Positions 8,898 to 17,174 of a stretch of 64,000 nucleotides of DNA are shown in pieces (position 1 is the first letter of the stretch; each line of letters starts with the position of its first letter). The notes beneath the pieces were generated by a model that ran no database searches, was not told the DNA's origin, and saw only the letters and a program-made list of their open reading frames with translations. This DNA comes from Acetobacteraceae bacterium H6797. Its GTDB lineage: Bacteria; Pseudomonadota; Alphaproteobacteria; Acetobacterales; Acetobacteraceae. The translations under genes and the position numbers were made by a program. Location: the NCBI GenBank assembly GCA_015223225.1, contig JADFCQ010000001.1:248001-312000 (forward strand). Direction: 5' to 3'.

Positions 8898-9911
8898 TCA
8901 CCGCGCGGGCGGGCGCGCCGGCGCCTGGGCGGTGGGCGGCGGCACGGGCGGGCCGAAGCGCTTGAGCTGCCACTCCCGGTAGAGCTGCGCCACATGGGAG
9001 GGTGGGCAGAGGGCGCCATAGGCATCGGAGGATTCGACGCCGATCACCAGCCCGTCGCGCAGCGCATCCCGCGCCACTTCCTCGGACCAGCGCATCCCGG
9101 CATGGCGCCAGGCGGCGACGACATCGCCCGGCGTCAGGCGCTGCAGCACGAGGCCGAAGCGCAGGCGTTCGGCGGCGAAGGCGGCCTGGGCAGCCTCGAT
9201 TGCGGAGGGATTCGGGCGGCCGGCCAGTTCCTCCAGCCGCGGCAGGCCCGAGCTCTGCTCGCGCGGCAGGCCCGGCACGGCGAGATCGAGCCAGGGTTCG
9301 GCGCCGAGCACCCGTGCGCGGGGCACGTCACTGGTGATGAAAGCGTCGACGGCGCCTTGCGTGAAGGCCTGCTCGCGCTTCATGCCGCCGAGATTGGAGA
9401 CGGGCACGGCCTCGATGGCCAGCATGTCCAGCGCCAGGAGCGCCACGGCGTCCGACGCCTCGGGCGAGGTGATGGCGACGCGGAGCGGGCCGTTCCGCCC
9501 GCCGCGCAGCGTGCCGCGACCGACCAGCGTGGCGGGCTGCCAGTGACAGCAGACCGGCACCCATTCGCCCGGCTCGTAGCGCACGCGGGCATCGCCCACG
9601 AGGCGGGCATGGGCGGCGGGGCCGGGCAGCACCAGCAGGCTGCGGCCATCGGCACCGTCGATGGTGGCGAAGCGATTGGCGGCGGTGAGCCCGTCGGGGC
9701 CGCCGATCACCGAAAGCCGCGTCGCCACCGCCTGCGGCAGGCCGCGCGCGAGGCCAGCGACCGCGCGATTGGCCCAGACCACCGCCTCGCCATCATCCGG
9801 GCCGGGCGTCAGAAGCTCGGCACGGTCGGGCAGGGTCACGGCGCCGGCGCGCCCCGCCGCGAAAGCGGGGAGCAGGGCCAGGGCTTGCAGCAGAGGGCGG
9901 CGCCGCGTCAT
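8898..9911 (-). CDS. Bug-like periplasmic substrate-binding protein (divergent)
   Basis: About 337 residues with a Tat-like N-terminus (MTRRRPLLQALALLPAFAAG) ending near an AGA cleavage site. A segment NRFATIDGADGRSLLVLPG resembles the PDGYTLL region of Bug (tripartite tricarboxylate transporter) receptors, but overall similarity is weak and the first beta-strand is not the usual KPIRLIVPF. No TctA/TctB membrane genes are nearby, so it is an orphan receptor if the call is right. The ATG at 9911 is preferred over one 10 codons upstream because it puts the RRR motif at the start of the signal peptide. The tail is Pro/Ala-rich. Confidence 0.55.
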   Translation of the reverse strand: MTRRRPLLQALALLPAFAAGRAGAVTLPDRAELLTPGPDDGEAVVWANRAVAGLARGLPQAVATRLSVIGGPDGLTAANRFATIDGADGRSLLVLPGPAAHARLVGDARVRYEPGEWVPVCCHWQPATLVGRGTLRGGRNGPLRVAITSPEASDAVALLALDMLAIEAVPVSNLGGMKREQAFTQGAVDAFITSDVPRARVLGAEPWLDLAVPGLPREQSSGLPRLEELAGRPNPSAIEAAQAAFAAERLRFGLVLQRLTPGDVVAAWRHAGMRWSEEVARDALRDGLVIGVESSDAYGALCPPSHVAQLYREWQLKRFGPPVPPPTAQAPARPPAR

Positions 9912-10013
9912 GCCCGGCAGGCTCGCGGGCAATCGCGGCAAAGCGAAGGCAGCGTCGCGCCTTCGCCGAGGCGGCCTATCCTGGTGTGAAGCGTCGCCGA
10001 CCCGCGCAAGGGA

Positions 10014-10577
10014 TCAGCTATCGTAGGCGAGGAGCGCCTCGAAAGGCACGTCCAGCCGCTTACGGCCTTCAAGGAAGGTCAGCTCGATCAGCGCGGCGGC
10101 GAGCGGCACTTCGGCACCGGCCTCGCGCAGCAGCTTGATGCCCGCGCTCATGGTTCCGCCGGTGGCCAGCAGATCGTCGAGCAGGACCACGCGGTCACCC
10201 GGCTTCACGGCATCGGCCTGGATCTCGATGCGATCAGTGCCGTATTCCAGCGCGTAGTTATAGCCGATGGTCGCACCCGGCAGCTTGCGCGGCTTGCGGA
10301 GCATGGTGAAGCCCAGGCCCAGTTCCAGCGCCAGCGGAGCGGCGAGGAGGAAGCCGCGGCTCTCGATGCCGGCGAGCATGGTCGGCTTATGCGGCTCGAC
10401 CATCCGCGCAACGCCCTTCACGGCGGCGCGCCAGGCCGGGCCATGCCGCAGCAGGGTGGAGATGTCGTAGAACAGGATGCCCGGCTTCGGAAAATCCGGC
10501 ACGCCACGGATATGGGACTTGAGGTCAATCGCCTCAGGATCGGGCGCCAGATCGGCCATATTCGTCTCGCTCGTCAC
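10014..10577 (-). CDS. apt: Adenine phosphoribosyltransferase
   Basis: A 187-residue type I phosphoribosyltransferase that makes AMP from adenine and PRPP. The PRPP loop [14 protein letters not shown] is at residues 129-142. [12 protein letters not shown] and [10 protein letters not shown] match the APT family. An internal ATG at residue 7 is an alternative start. It can recycle adenine released by MtnP, encoded further on in the window. It stands alone on the minus strand. Confidence 0.95.
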   Translation of the reverse strand: MTSETNMADLAPDPEAIDLKSHIRGVPDFPKPGILFYDISTLLRHGPAWRAAVKGVARMVEPHKPTMLAGIESRGFLLAAPLALELGLGFTMLRKPRKLPGATIGYNYALEYGTDRIEIQADAVKPGDRVVLLDDLLATGGTMSAGIKLLREAGAEVPLAAALIELTFLEGRKRLDVPFEALLAYDS

Positions 10578-10760
10578 GCTTGTTCAGGGGTGCCGGCGGC
10601 GGGGCGAAAGCCCCGGCCAGCGGAAGGGAGGTCGGCGGACGGGCCACCGGGCGGGCGGAACTTAATCTGACCGGATGGGCCAGGGCAACCTTAGCGAAGC
10701 TGGCCGTCCCTACCCCCGCCGATGCTGGACTTGCGCCGGGCCATGCGCTCATCTGCCCGC

Positions 10761-10952
10761 ATGTCCCGTACACCCGTGGCGGTGGCCCTCGGCCTCGCCG
10801 GTTTCATCGCCTATGTCGCCTTCGCCACGGCCCTGGCCGACCATGTGATCGGGCGGCACTGGGCGCTTGAGATCGGCTATTTCGTGCTCGCCGGCCTGCT
10901 CTGGGTCTGGCCGATGATCGGGCTGATCCGCTGGGCGGTGCGCAAAGCGTGA
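10761..10952 (+). CDS. DUF2842 small membrane protein
   Basis: A 63-residue protein with two transmembrane helices separated by a short loop. The second helix motif (YFVLAGLLWVWPMIGLIRW) is typical of the DUF2842 family, found mostly in Alphaproteobacteria with no known function. I take the ATG giving MSRTPVAVALG, which matches the family N-terminus; the frame is open 13 codons further upstream. It converges with the porin gene. Confidence 0.7.
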   Translation: MSRTPVAVALGLAGFIAYVAFATALADHVIGRHWALEIGYFVLAGLLWVWPMIGLIRWAVRKA

Positions 10953-10955
10953 GGC

Positions 10956-10993
10956 CAAAAAGAAACGGGCGCCACCTTGCGGCAGCGCCCGTT
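10956..10993 (-). terminator. Rho-independent terminator of the porin gene
   Basis: Read on the minus strand, a 9-bp stem (AACGGGCGC / GCGCCCGTT) with a 12-nt loop is followed by TTTCTTTTT. It lies 23 nt after the porin stop codon. Confidence 0.85.
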
Positions 10994-11015
10994 CCTCATG
11001 TCGATGAACCGCGGA

Positions 11016-11768
11016 TCAGAAAGCGCGGCTCAGCATGACCATCGCCCGCGGGTTCACGTACTTGTAGTTATACGGGTCGCTGCGCTTGATGTCGGTGTCG
11101 TAGTAGCCGACCGAGAGGGTCAGGCCCGCGACCAGTTCGCGCGAGACCGAGACGCTCCAGTTGCCGTAGCTCAGGCTCTTGCCGTCGACCTTGTCGGCAA
11201 TCCACTGATAGCCGGCGCGGCCCGACAGGGTGAAGGCGTAGGGCAGCGAGATATCGGCGCCCACTTCACCATAATGGCCGGTGCCCGTCTCGCCCGAGAA
11301 GTCCGGCGAGTAGAAGTAGCTGGCGAGCAGCTTCACCGGGGTCGAGGGAACTTCGTAGGCGACCTTGGCGCCGAACTCCCAATAGGCCAGCTCAGCGCCA
11401 CCCGTGGGCTTATCGTAGCCGGGATAGCCGTAGTAGATCGCGCCGATGTCGAACTTCAGGCCCGCGAAGCCGAAGCGATAGCCGAAGAGGCCGTCGACTT
11501 CCTGCCGCGCATTGGTGCCCGCGAAGGCGACGTTCGAGCCGAAGGCGCCGACATAGAAGCCGCTCTCATGCTCGACATCGAGCGTGAGCTGCAGGGCCGG
11601 GCGGCTGCGCGTCTGGCTGATGCCACGGAACAGATAGTCGGAGGCCACCGCCGGGGTGGCGGTCACGGTCAGGCCGGCTTCCGGGATCTCGAACGCCGAA
11701 GCGGGCGTGGTCGCGACGGCAAGAGCGCCAAAAGAAACGGCAAACGCAGTGGCGTATGCAAACTTCAT
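11016..11768 (-). CDS. TorF-family putative outer-membrane porin
   Basis: A 250-residue secreted protein with a clear Sec signal ending in TPASA. The mature part begins with VTATPAVASDYLFRGISQTR, the hallmark of the TorF/gcw_chp beta-barrel family. Alternating hydrophobic strands and a terminal Phe (MLSRAF) fit an outer-membrane barrel. The second in-frame ATG (11768) is preferred: GAGG lies about 10 nt before it but only 4 nt before the first. The substrate is unknown. A sigma-70-like promoter and a good terminator flank it, so it is probably monocistronic. Confidence 0.83.
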   Translation of the reverse strand: MKFAYATAFAVSFGALAVATTPASAFEIPEAGLTVTATPAVASDYLFRGISQTRSRPALQLTLDVEHESGFYVGAFGSNVAFAGTNARQEVDGLFGYRFGFAGLKFDIGAIYYGYPGYDKPTGGAELAYWEFGAKVAYEVPSTPVKLLASYFYSPDFSGETGTGHYGEVGADISLPYAFTLSGRAGYQWIADKVDGKSLSYGNWSVSVSRELVAGLTLSVGYYDTDIKRSDPYNYKYVNPRAMVMLSRAF

Positions 11769-11828
11769 GGGCATGTTTCCTCTAAGCGCCCAGTGCGCTG
11801 ACAGAACATTATCGATCTAACGCAATGC

Positions 11829-11857
11829 AACATAGCTGAAAAGTAAAAATGCCGCAA
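11829..11857 (-). promoter_or_regulatory. Candidate sigma-70-type promoter for the porin
   Basis: On the minus strand TTGCGG and TATGTT are separated by 17 bases in an AT-rich patch that stands out from the surrounding DNA. It is about 60 nt upstream of the porin start. Assigned by eye only. Confidence 0.4.
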
Positions 11858-11914
11858 AAACGGTCACAGATGGCATAAAAGCCACAGTGCCATTTGCGGA
11901 AATAGCGCGGGCCC

Positions 11915-11952
11915 TAAAGCAAAACCCCGCCGGGCCAGGGCCCGACGGGGTT
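11915..11952 (-). terminator. Rho-independent terminator of tRNA-Pro
   Basis: A 14-bp stem with one G-U pair and a 2-nt loop (positions 11923-11952) is followed on the minus strand by TTTGCTTT. It lies 11 nt after the encoded CCA of the tRNA. Confidence 0.88.
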
Positions 11953-11963
11953 GCTACGATCGA

Positions 11964-12040
11964 TGGTCGGAGTGAGAGGATTCGAACCTCCGGCCCCTGC
12001 GTCCCGAACACAGTGCTCTACCAGGCTGAGCTACACTCCG
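11964..12040 (-). tRNA. tRNA-Pro(CGG)
   Basis: A 77-nt gene including an encoded 3' CCA. The acceptor stem is CGGAGTG / CACTCCG, the anticodon loop TTCGGGA gives anticodon CGG, and the T-loop is TTCGAAT. The D-arm has GCTC / GAGC. It decodes CCG, a frequent proline codon in this GC-rich genome. Confidence 0.97.
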
Positions 12041-12253
12041 TCGGATCGTGGAGCGGGCATATATCGCCCCCCGCGACCCTCGGCAACCCCGTGTTGCGGA
12101 CCCTTCTACATGCAGGATGATTTTTCTGCCGCACACTCGACTGTCAGCGAGGCCATTCCTCGCAACGGCTGCTCAAGCCATGCGGTTCATGCGAGGCTGG
12201 GGGCAAGAAGGCGGATGCTCACGCCTTCGCATAAGAAGCCGGGAATAAGACAA

Positions 12254-12688
12254 ATGAAGAGAATCGCTGCCCTCGCCCTTTGCGCGGGCCTCCTCTCCCT
12301 CACGGCCGCCGCCTGGGCGCAGGGCGATGCCATCGCCGAGCGCAAGAACGGCATGAAGCTCATGGGAGGCGTTACGGAAGCGGTGAAGGCGGCGGTGGAT
12401 GCCGGAGGCCCCGTGACGCCGCTGGTGCCGCGCATCGAGCAGCTCCTGGGCGAGATGCGGGCCATCCCCTCGCAATTCCCGCCCGGTTCCGGCACGGGTG
12501 ACACGCGGGCGCGGGACGTCATCTGGTCGGACCATGCGGGCTTCCTGCGCGCGGCGGAGAACGGCGCCAAGGCTGCCGAGGCCCTGCTCGCCGCCGCCCA
12601 ATCGGGCGACGTGGCCGCGACTCGCACCGCCCTGGGCCAGGTCGGCGGCACCTGCGGCGCCTGCCATCGCGCCTATCGCGGGCGCTGA
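12254..12688 (+). CDS. Cytochrome c' (periplasmic four-helix c-type cytochrome)
   Basis: A 144-residue protein with a Sec signal ending AAAWA. The mature part looks like an amphipathic four-helix bundle. The haem site CGACH at residues 134-138 sits at the extreme C-terminus, as is normal for cytochrome c'. RKNGMKLMGGV matches the family start. Such proteins bind NO and CO at a five-coordinate haem and are thought to limit nitrosative stress. The long upstream reading frame (from 11951) crosses the tRNA and is not coding. It is isolated, with a terminator-like hairpin downstream. Confidence 0.9.
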   Translation: MKRIAALALCAGLLSLTAAAWAQGDAIAERKNGMKLMGGVTEAVKAAVDAGGPVTPLVPRIEQLLGEMRAIPSQFPPGSGTGDTRARDVIWSDHAGFLRAAENGAKAAEALLAAAQSGDVAATRTALGQVGGTCGACHRAYRGR

Positions 12689-12695
12689 GCCCGCC

Positions 12696-12716
12696 GAGGG
12701 GGCCGCACGCCCCCTC
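12696..12716 (+). terminator. Hairpin after cytochrome c' gene
   Basis: A perfect 8-bp stem (GAGGGGGC / GCCCCCTC) with a 5-nt loop lies between two convergent genes. No T tract on either strand, so termination is only plausible. Confidence 0.5.
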
Positions 12717-12730
12717 ACCTCACCCTTGCC

Positions 12731-13702
12731 TCACAGTCGCCGGACGCCGAGCCGCATCTCGCGGTGCCAGATATATATGCCCGAGGCGACCAGCACCGCG
12801 ATGCCGGCGAAATCCCATCCATCGGGCAATTCGCTCCAGATCACCGCGCCGAAGCCGGCGGTCCAGATGATGCCGGCATATTCGAAGGGCGCGATGAGCG
12901 TCGAATCGCCCCGGCGATAGCCTTCCGTCATCAGAAGCTGCGCCAGCGAGGAGACGAGCCCCGTCGCCGCGAGCAGCCCCCATTGCCAGCCTGTCGGCGT
13001 CACCCAGGTGGGGATGCTGGCGATGCCCATGACCAGCGCCGAGCCGATGGCGAACCAGAGCACGATGGTCGCCCCCGCCTCGCCCGAATTGCCCATCAGG
13101 CGGATGCTGATCATCGAGAGCGCCCAGCCCAGGGCGGCCGCCAGCACGACGAGAATCGCCAGCACGTCATCGCCGCCCCCGCCGAAGGGGCGGATCATCA
13201 GCAGCACGCCGCCGAAGCCGACCAGCACCGCGCTCCAGCGCCGCCAGCCCACCTGCTCCTTCAGCAGCGGCACCGAGAGCGCGGTGAGGAAGAGCGGCAT
13301 GGCGAAGTTCAGGCCGGTGACCAGCGCGATGGGCAGATGGGCATAGCCGTAGAAGGAGCCCGCCGTGCCCACGAGCCCGGCCGCGAGGCGCCAGAGATGG
13401 CCCAGCGGGTTGCGCGTGCGGAGCGCCGCAAGGCCGCCCGCCGCGATGGCGAGGGGGATGAGCGCGGGCAGCGCGAAGACATTGCGGAAGAAGACGACCT
13501 GCGCCACCGGCAGCGCTCCTTCCAACGCCTTGATGCAGACGGCGGCACAGGCGAAGACGAAGGAGGAAGCGAGCACGCAGATGATCGCCCGGCGCTGCAC
13601 CGCCAGCCGCGCGGCAACGCTCGCCACGCCGGCATCAGCCTCAGACTCGAGCGGCGTTTCAGGCGTCGGATTAGGCGTCGAATCGGGCGATGGAGGGGTC
13701 AT
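12731..13702 (-). CDS. DMT-superfamily (EamA) transporter
   Basis: A 323-residue membrane protein with ten predicted helices and two EamA repeats. After a Pro/Ser/Thr-rich 30-residue N-terminal extension, the core begins AIICVLASSFVFACAAVCIKAL. VVFFRNVFALPALIPL after the first helix is typical of the family. These are usually metabolite exporters; the substrate cannot be read from the sequence. It is divergent from the Nudix gene 37 nt away. Confidence 0.85.
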   Translation of the reverse strand: MTPPSPDSTPNPTPETPLESEADAGVASVAARLAVQRRAIICVLASSFVFACAAVCIKALEGALPVAQVVFFRNVFALPALIPLAIAAGGLAALRTRNPLGHLWRLAAGLVGTAGSFYGYAHLPIALVTGLNFAMPLFLTALSVPLLKEQVGWRRWSAVLVGFGGVLLMIRPFGGGGDDVLAILVVLAAALGWALSMISIRLMGNSGEAGATIVLWFAIGSALVMGIASIPTWVTPTGWQWGLLAATGLVSSLAQLLMTEGYRRGDSTLIAPFEYAGIIWTAGFGAVIWSELPDGWDFAGIAVLVASGIYIWHREMRLGVRRL

Positions 13703-13739
13703 GGACGTCGCTTCCCGCCGAAGCTAGGGTCGATCCGCG

Positions 13740-14381
13740 ATGACAGCCAGCCCCGACAAGTTCCCGCCCATCCCCGCGCATCCACTTTATGAGCCCGTCT
13801 CGTCGGAAACGGTCTTCCAACAGCGTTTCGCGCTTCAGAAGGTCCGCTTTCGCTATCGCCGCTTCGACGGCGCGCTCTCGGGCGAGCTGACCTGGGAGCT
13901 GTGGCGCCGCGGCCGGGGCGTCACCATCCTGCCCTATGATCCTTGGAGCGATCGCGTCGCGCTGATCGAGCAGTTCCGCCTGCCCGCCCTGGCCGCCGGG
14001 CTCGATCCGGTGCTGATCGAATGCCCCGCCGGGCTGCTGGAGCCGCGGGAGGATTCCGAGGTCGCCGCCATACGCGAGACGCAGGAGGAGACGGGCCTCG
14101 CGCCGGACCTGCTCGCGCCCATCGGCAATTTCATGATCATGCAGGGCGGCTGCGACGAGATCGTGCATTTTCACGCCGCCCGCGTGCGCCTGCCCGAGCC
14201 GGGGGTGGGCGAGTCGCTCGGTCTGGTGAGCGAGAACGAGAATACCCGCCTTCTCGTGGCCGAGGCCGAACAGGCCTTCGCCTGGGTGGCGGAGAACCGC
14301 ATCAAGAATGCGCCGACCGCGATGTGCCTGCTCTGGCTGCAGGTGCATCGTGAGCGCCTGCGCCGGGAATGGACCGTCTGA
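13740..14381 (+). CDS. Nudix hydrolase, ADP-ribose pyrophosphatase type
   Basis: A 213-residue protein with a complete Nudix box at residues 98-120 (G-x5-E-x7-RETQEETGL). The fold and length match NudF-type ADP-ribose diphosphatases, which split ADP-ribose into AMP and ribose 5-phosphate; the exact substrate is inferred. It is the first of four plus-strand genes, and its TGA overlaps the next ATG (TGATG), so the alanyl-editing gene is translationally coupled. Confidence 0.88.
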   Translation: MTASPDKFPPIPAHPLYEPVSSETVFQQRFALQKVRFRYRRFDGALSGELTWELWRRGRGVTILPYDPWSDRVALIEQFRLPALAAGLDPVLIECPAGLLEPREDSEVAAIRETQEETGLAPDLLAPIGNFMIMQGGCDEIVHFHAARVRLPEPGVGESLGLVSENENTRLLVAEAEQAFAWVAENRIKNAPTAMCLLWLQVHRERLRREWTV

Positions 14382-15100
14382 TGGCAACCGAACTTCTCTA
14401 TCGAGACGACGCCTATCTCACCGAGGCCAAGGCCGTGGCCTTCGCCATCGGCCCCGAGGGCGTCATCCTCGACCGCACGCCCTTCTACGCCCGCGCCGGC
14501 GGCCAGCCGGGCGATGCCGGCCTGCTCGTCTGGGAGGATGGCGAGATGGCCGTCACCGAGGCGCTGAAGGGGCCGGAAGACGGCGTGCTGCACGTGCCGG
14601 CCGAGGGAGCGTCCCTGCCGCCCGTGGGCGTGACCGTGACGGCGAAGATCGACTGGGCCAAGCGCCACCGGCTGATGCGCATGCATACGAGCCTGCATCT
14701 GCTCTGCAGCCTCATCCCCGGCGCGGGGGTAACGGGCGGGCAGATCGGGCTCGAGAAATCCCGCCTGGATTTCGACCTGGCCGAGCCGCCGAGCAAGGAA
14801 TGGCTCACCGAAAAGCTCAACGAGCTGGTCGCGACCGATGCCGAGGTGAGCGAGCGCTGGATCAGCGAGGCCGAACTGGACGAGAACCCGCATCTCGTCC
14901 GCACGCTGTCCGTGAAGCCGCCGCGCGGCTCGGGCCGCATCAGGCTCGTCCGCATCGGGCCTGAGGAGGCGCCTATCGACCTTCAGCCCTGCGGCGGCAC
15001 CCATGTGCGCCGCCTGAGCGAGATCGGGACCGTCACGGTCCAGAAGCTCGAGAACAAGGGCAAGCAGAACCGCCGCGTCTATCTGACGCTGAGTGAATAA
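14381..15100 (+). CDS. Alanyl-tRNA editing protein (AlaX family)
   Basis: A 239-residue stand-alone homologue of the AlaRS editing domain, which removes serine or glycine from mischarged tRNA-Ala. Zinc and catalytic residues are present: His102 and His106 in MHTSLHLL, and Cys204 and His208 in CGGTH. YARAGGQPGD near residue 40 is the conserved loop of larger AlaX proteins. It starts on the last base of the Nudix stop codon and ends 6 nt before sseA. Confidence 0.9.
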   Translation: MATELLYRDDAYLTEAKAVAFAIGPEGVILDRTPFYARAGGQPGDAGLLVWEDGEMAVTEALKGPEDGVLHVPAEGASLPPVGVTVTAKIDWAKRHRLMRMHTSLHLLCSLIPGAGVTGGQIGLEKSRLDFDLAEPPSKEWLTEKLNELVATDAEVSERWISEAELDENPHLVRTLSVKPPRGSGRIRLVRIGPEEAPIDLQPCGGTHVRRLSEIGTVTVQKLENKGKQNRRVYLTLSE

Positions 15101-15106
15101 GGGGAT

Positions 15107-15961
15107 ATGGAAATGCAGTCGCTCGTCACCACGGAATGGCTCGCCGGCCAGCTGGGCAAGCCTGGCCTCGTCCTGCTCGATGCCACCTACTACCTGCCGA
15201 CCGAGAAGAAGGAAGGCGACGAGGAATTCCTCAAGGCCCATATCCCGGGCGCGCGCTACTTCAACATCAATGTCGTGGCCGATCAGGAAACCGACCTGCC
15301 GCATATGGCCCCGACCGCCGGCCGCTTCGCCCGGCTGGTGGGTGCCATGGGCATTTCCAACGACAGCACCGTGATCTTCTACGACCAGACGGGCACAACC
15401 CGCGCGCCGCGCGGCTGGTGGCTGTTCAAGCTCTTCGGGCATGACAAGGTGGCCGTGCTCGATGGCGGCCTGCCGAAATGGGTCGCCGAGGGCCGCCCGA
15501 CCGAGGCCGGCGCCCCTGCCCCCGCCCCCATCGTGACTTTCGTGCCCGACCTCCGCGCCGAGAAACTCGCCGGCATCGGCGATGTGAAGAAGGTCGTGGC
15601 CGGGGAGCGCGATGCGCTGCTGATCGATGCCCGCGCGCGCGGCCGCTTCGAGGCGACGGCCCCCGAGCCGCGCCCCGGCCTGCCCGCCGGGCATATGCCG
15701 GGTGCGCAGAACATCCCCGCGACGGAACTGATGGGGCCAGATGGCGCCTATCTGCCCCCCGAGGCGCTCAAGGCGAAATTCGCCGCCGTGGGCGCCGATG
15801 GCTCGCGCCCGGTGATCACCACCTGCGGCACGGGCGTCACGGCCTGCGTGCTGGCGCTCGGGCTGGAAGCGGCCGGGCTGCCGGCCGCGACGGTCTATGA
15901 CGGCTCCTGGACCGAATGGGCCGGCCGCCCCGAGACGCAGAAGGTCGGTGGCGCGGCATGA
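15107..15961 (+). CDS. sseA: 3-mercaptopyruvate / thiosulfate sulfurtransferase
   Basis: A 284-residue protein with two rhodanese domains (about 5-135 and 150-280). The active loop CGTGVTA has Cys240; the Gly-Thr-Gly-Val pattern is nearer the mercaptopyruvate-type loop CGSGVTA than the thiosulfate type. It moves sulfane sulfur from 3-mercaptopyruvate to thiols or cyanide. Its stop overlaps the start of metC (ATGA), placing two sulfur amino acid enzymes in one transcript. Confidence 0.9.
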   Translation: MEMQSLVTTEWLAGQLGKPGLVLLDATYYLPTEKKEGDEEFLKAHIPGARYFNINVVADQETDLPHMAPTAGRFARLVGAMGISNDSTVIFYDQTGTTRAPRGWWLFKLFGHDKVAVLDGGLPKWVAEGRPTEAGAPAPAPIVTFVPDLRAEKLAGIGDVKKVVAGERDALLIDARARGRFEATAPEPRPGLPAGHMPGAQNIPATELMGPDGAYLPPEALKAKFAAVGADGSRPVITTCGTGVTACVLALGLEAAGLPAATVYDGSWTEWAGRPETQKVGGAA

Positions 15962-17136
15962 GCAGCGGCGACTACAGCTACGAGACGAAGCTGGCGCATC
16001 TCTCGCGCCCGCCCGTCCGCAGCCATGGCTTCGTGAACGAGGGCGTCTTCCGCGGCTCCACCGTCCTGCAGGAATCCTGCGCGGCGATGGATGCCAATGG
16101 GAAGAAGCCCGCCGTGGAGCGCATGACGACCTATGGCACCAGCGGCGGCCCGACGCATTTCGCGCTGGAAGACTTGGTCGCGCAGATCGAGGGCGGCAAG
16201 CACTGCATCGTGGTGCAGACGGGCCTCGCCGCCATCACCCTGCCGCTGCTGGCCTATCTGAAGGCCGGGCAGAGCGTGCTGATGCCCGATAGCGTCTATG
16301 GCCCCACGCGGCGCATCTGCAACACGCTGCTGAAGAACTTCGGCATCGAGACGGTCTATTACGACCCCTGCCTCGATGCGGCGGGGCTGGAGGCCATCTG
16401 GCCCGCCAATGCCGCCGTGCTCTTCATGGAGAGCCCGGGCAGCCATACCTTCGAGATGCAGGATGTGAGCGCCCTCGCCGCCGTTGCGAAGAAACACGGC
16501 GCCAAGGCGATGCTCGACAATACCTGGGGCATTCATCACTTCCAGCCCTTCAAGCATGGCGTGGATGTCTCGATCCAGGCGCTGACGAAATATGTCGGCG
16601 GCCATTCCGACGTGCTGCTCGGCGGCGTGACGGTGAATGACACCGCCGAATTCGAGGTTCTGCGTCTGGCCGCCACCACGCTCGGCTATTACGCCAGCCC
16701 GGATGACTGCTGGCTCGCGCTGCGCGGCGCCCGCACCATGGCCGTGCGCATGGCCCATCAGGAGAAGGCGGCCCTGGCCGTCGCCCAGTGGTTCACGACG
16801 CTGCCGCAGGTGAAGCAGGTGCGCCACCCGGCCCTGCCCGGCGCGCCGGGGCATGAGATCTGGAAGCGCGACTTCACCGGCGCCTGCTCGCTCTTCGGCG
16901 TGGTCTTCGATGAGCGCTATACGGAAGCCCAGATCTTCGCCTTCGTGGACAGCCTGAAGCTCTTCGGCATCGGCGCCTCATGGGGCGGCTACGAGTGTCT
17001 GGCGCTGCCGACGGCGGTGACGCGCACGGCGACGCCGGTGGGCGAAGCGCGGGCGGTGCGCTTCCATATCGGGCTCGAGAATGTCGACGATATAATCGCC
17101 GATATTCGGCAGGCGCTGGTGCATCTGCCGGCCTGA
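15958..17136 (+). CDS. metC: Cystathionine beta-lyase
   Basis: A 392-residue Cys/Met metabolism PLP enzyme. The Schiff-base Lys211 lies in QALTKYVGGHSD, and YGTSGGPT and ESPGSHTFE match the MetC branch more than cystathionine gamma-synthase. It splits cystathionine into homocysteine, pyruvate and ammonia in methionine synthesis. The ATG at 15958 overlaps the sseA stop by 4 nt; upstream codons in the frame lie inside sseA. The last gene of the Nudix-alaX-sseA-metC run. Confidence 0.9.
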   Translation: MSSGDYSYETKLAHLSRPPVRSHGFVNEGVFRGSTVLQESCAAMDANGKKPAVERMTTYGTSGGPTHFALEDLVAQIEGGKHCIVVQTGLAAITLPLLAYLKAGQSVLMPDSVYGPTRRICNTLLKNFGIETVYYDPCLDAAGLEAIWPANAAVLFMESPGSHTFEMQDVSALAAVAKKHGAKAMLDNTWGIHHFQPFKHGVDVSIQALTKYVGGHSDVLLGGVTVNDTAEFEVLRLAATTLGYYASPDDCWLALRGARTMAVRMAHQEKAALAVAQWFTTLPQVKQVRHPALPGAPGHEIWKRDFTGACSLFGVVFDERYTEAQIFAFVDSLKLFGIGASWGGYECLALPTAVTRTATPVGEARAVRFHIGLENVDDIIADIRQALVHLPA

Positions 17137-17143
17137 GGCTTTT

Positions 17144-17166
17144 CCGGGGAGGCGGCGCCTCCCCGG
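17144..17166. terminator. Palindromic hairpin between convergent metC and glnT
   Basis: A perfect 10-bp stem (CCGGGGAGGC / GCCTCCCCGG) with a 3-nt loop lies 7 nt after metC and 8 nt after glnT. It could serve both strands; a TTTT precedes it on the plus strand, but there is no strong T tail. Confidence 0.5.
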
Positions 17167-17174
17167 CTTGCGCA

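Noticed and set aside
11951..12253. Upstream extension of the cytochrome c' frame
   Set aside because: It crosses the tRNA-Pro gene; the Sec signal peptide begins at the ATG at 12254.
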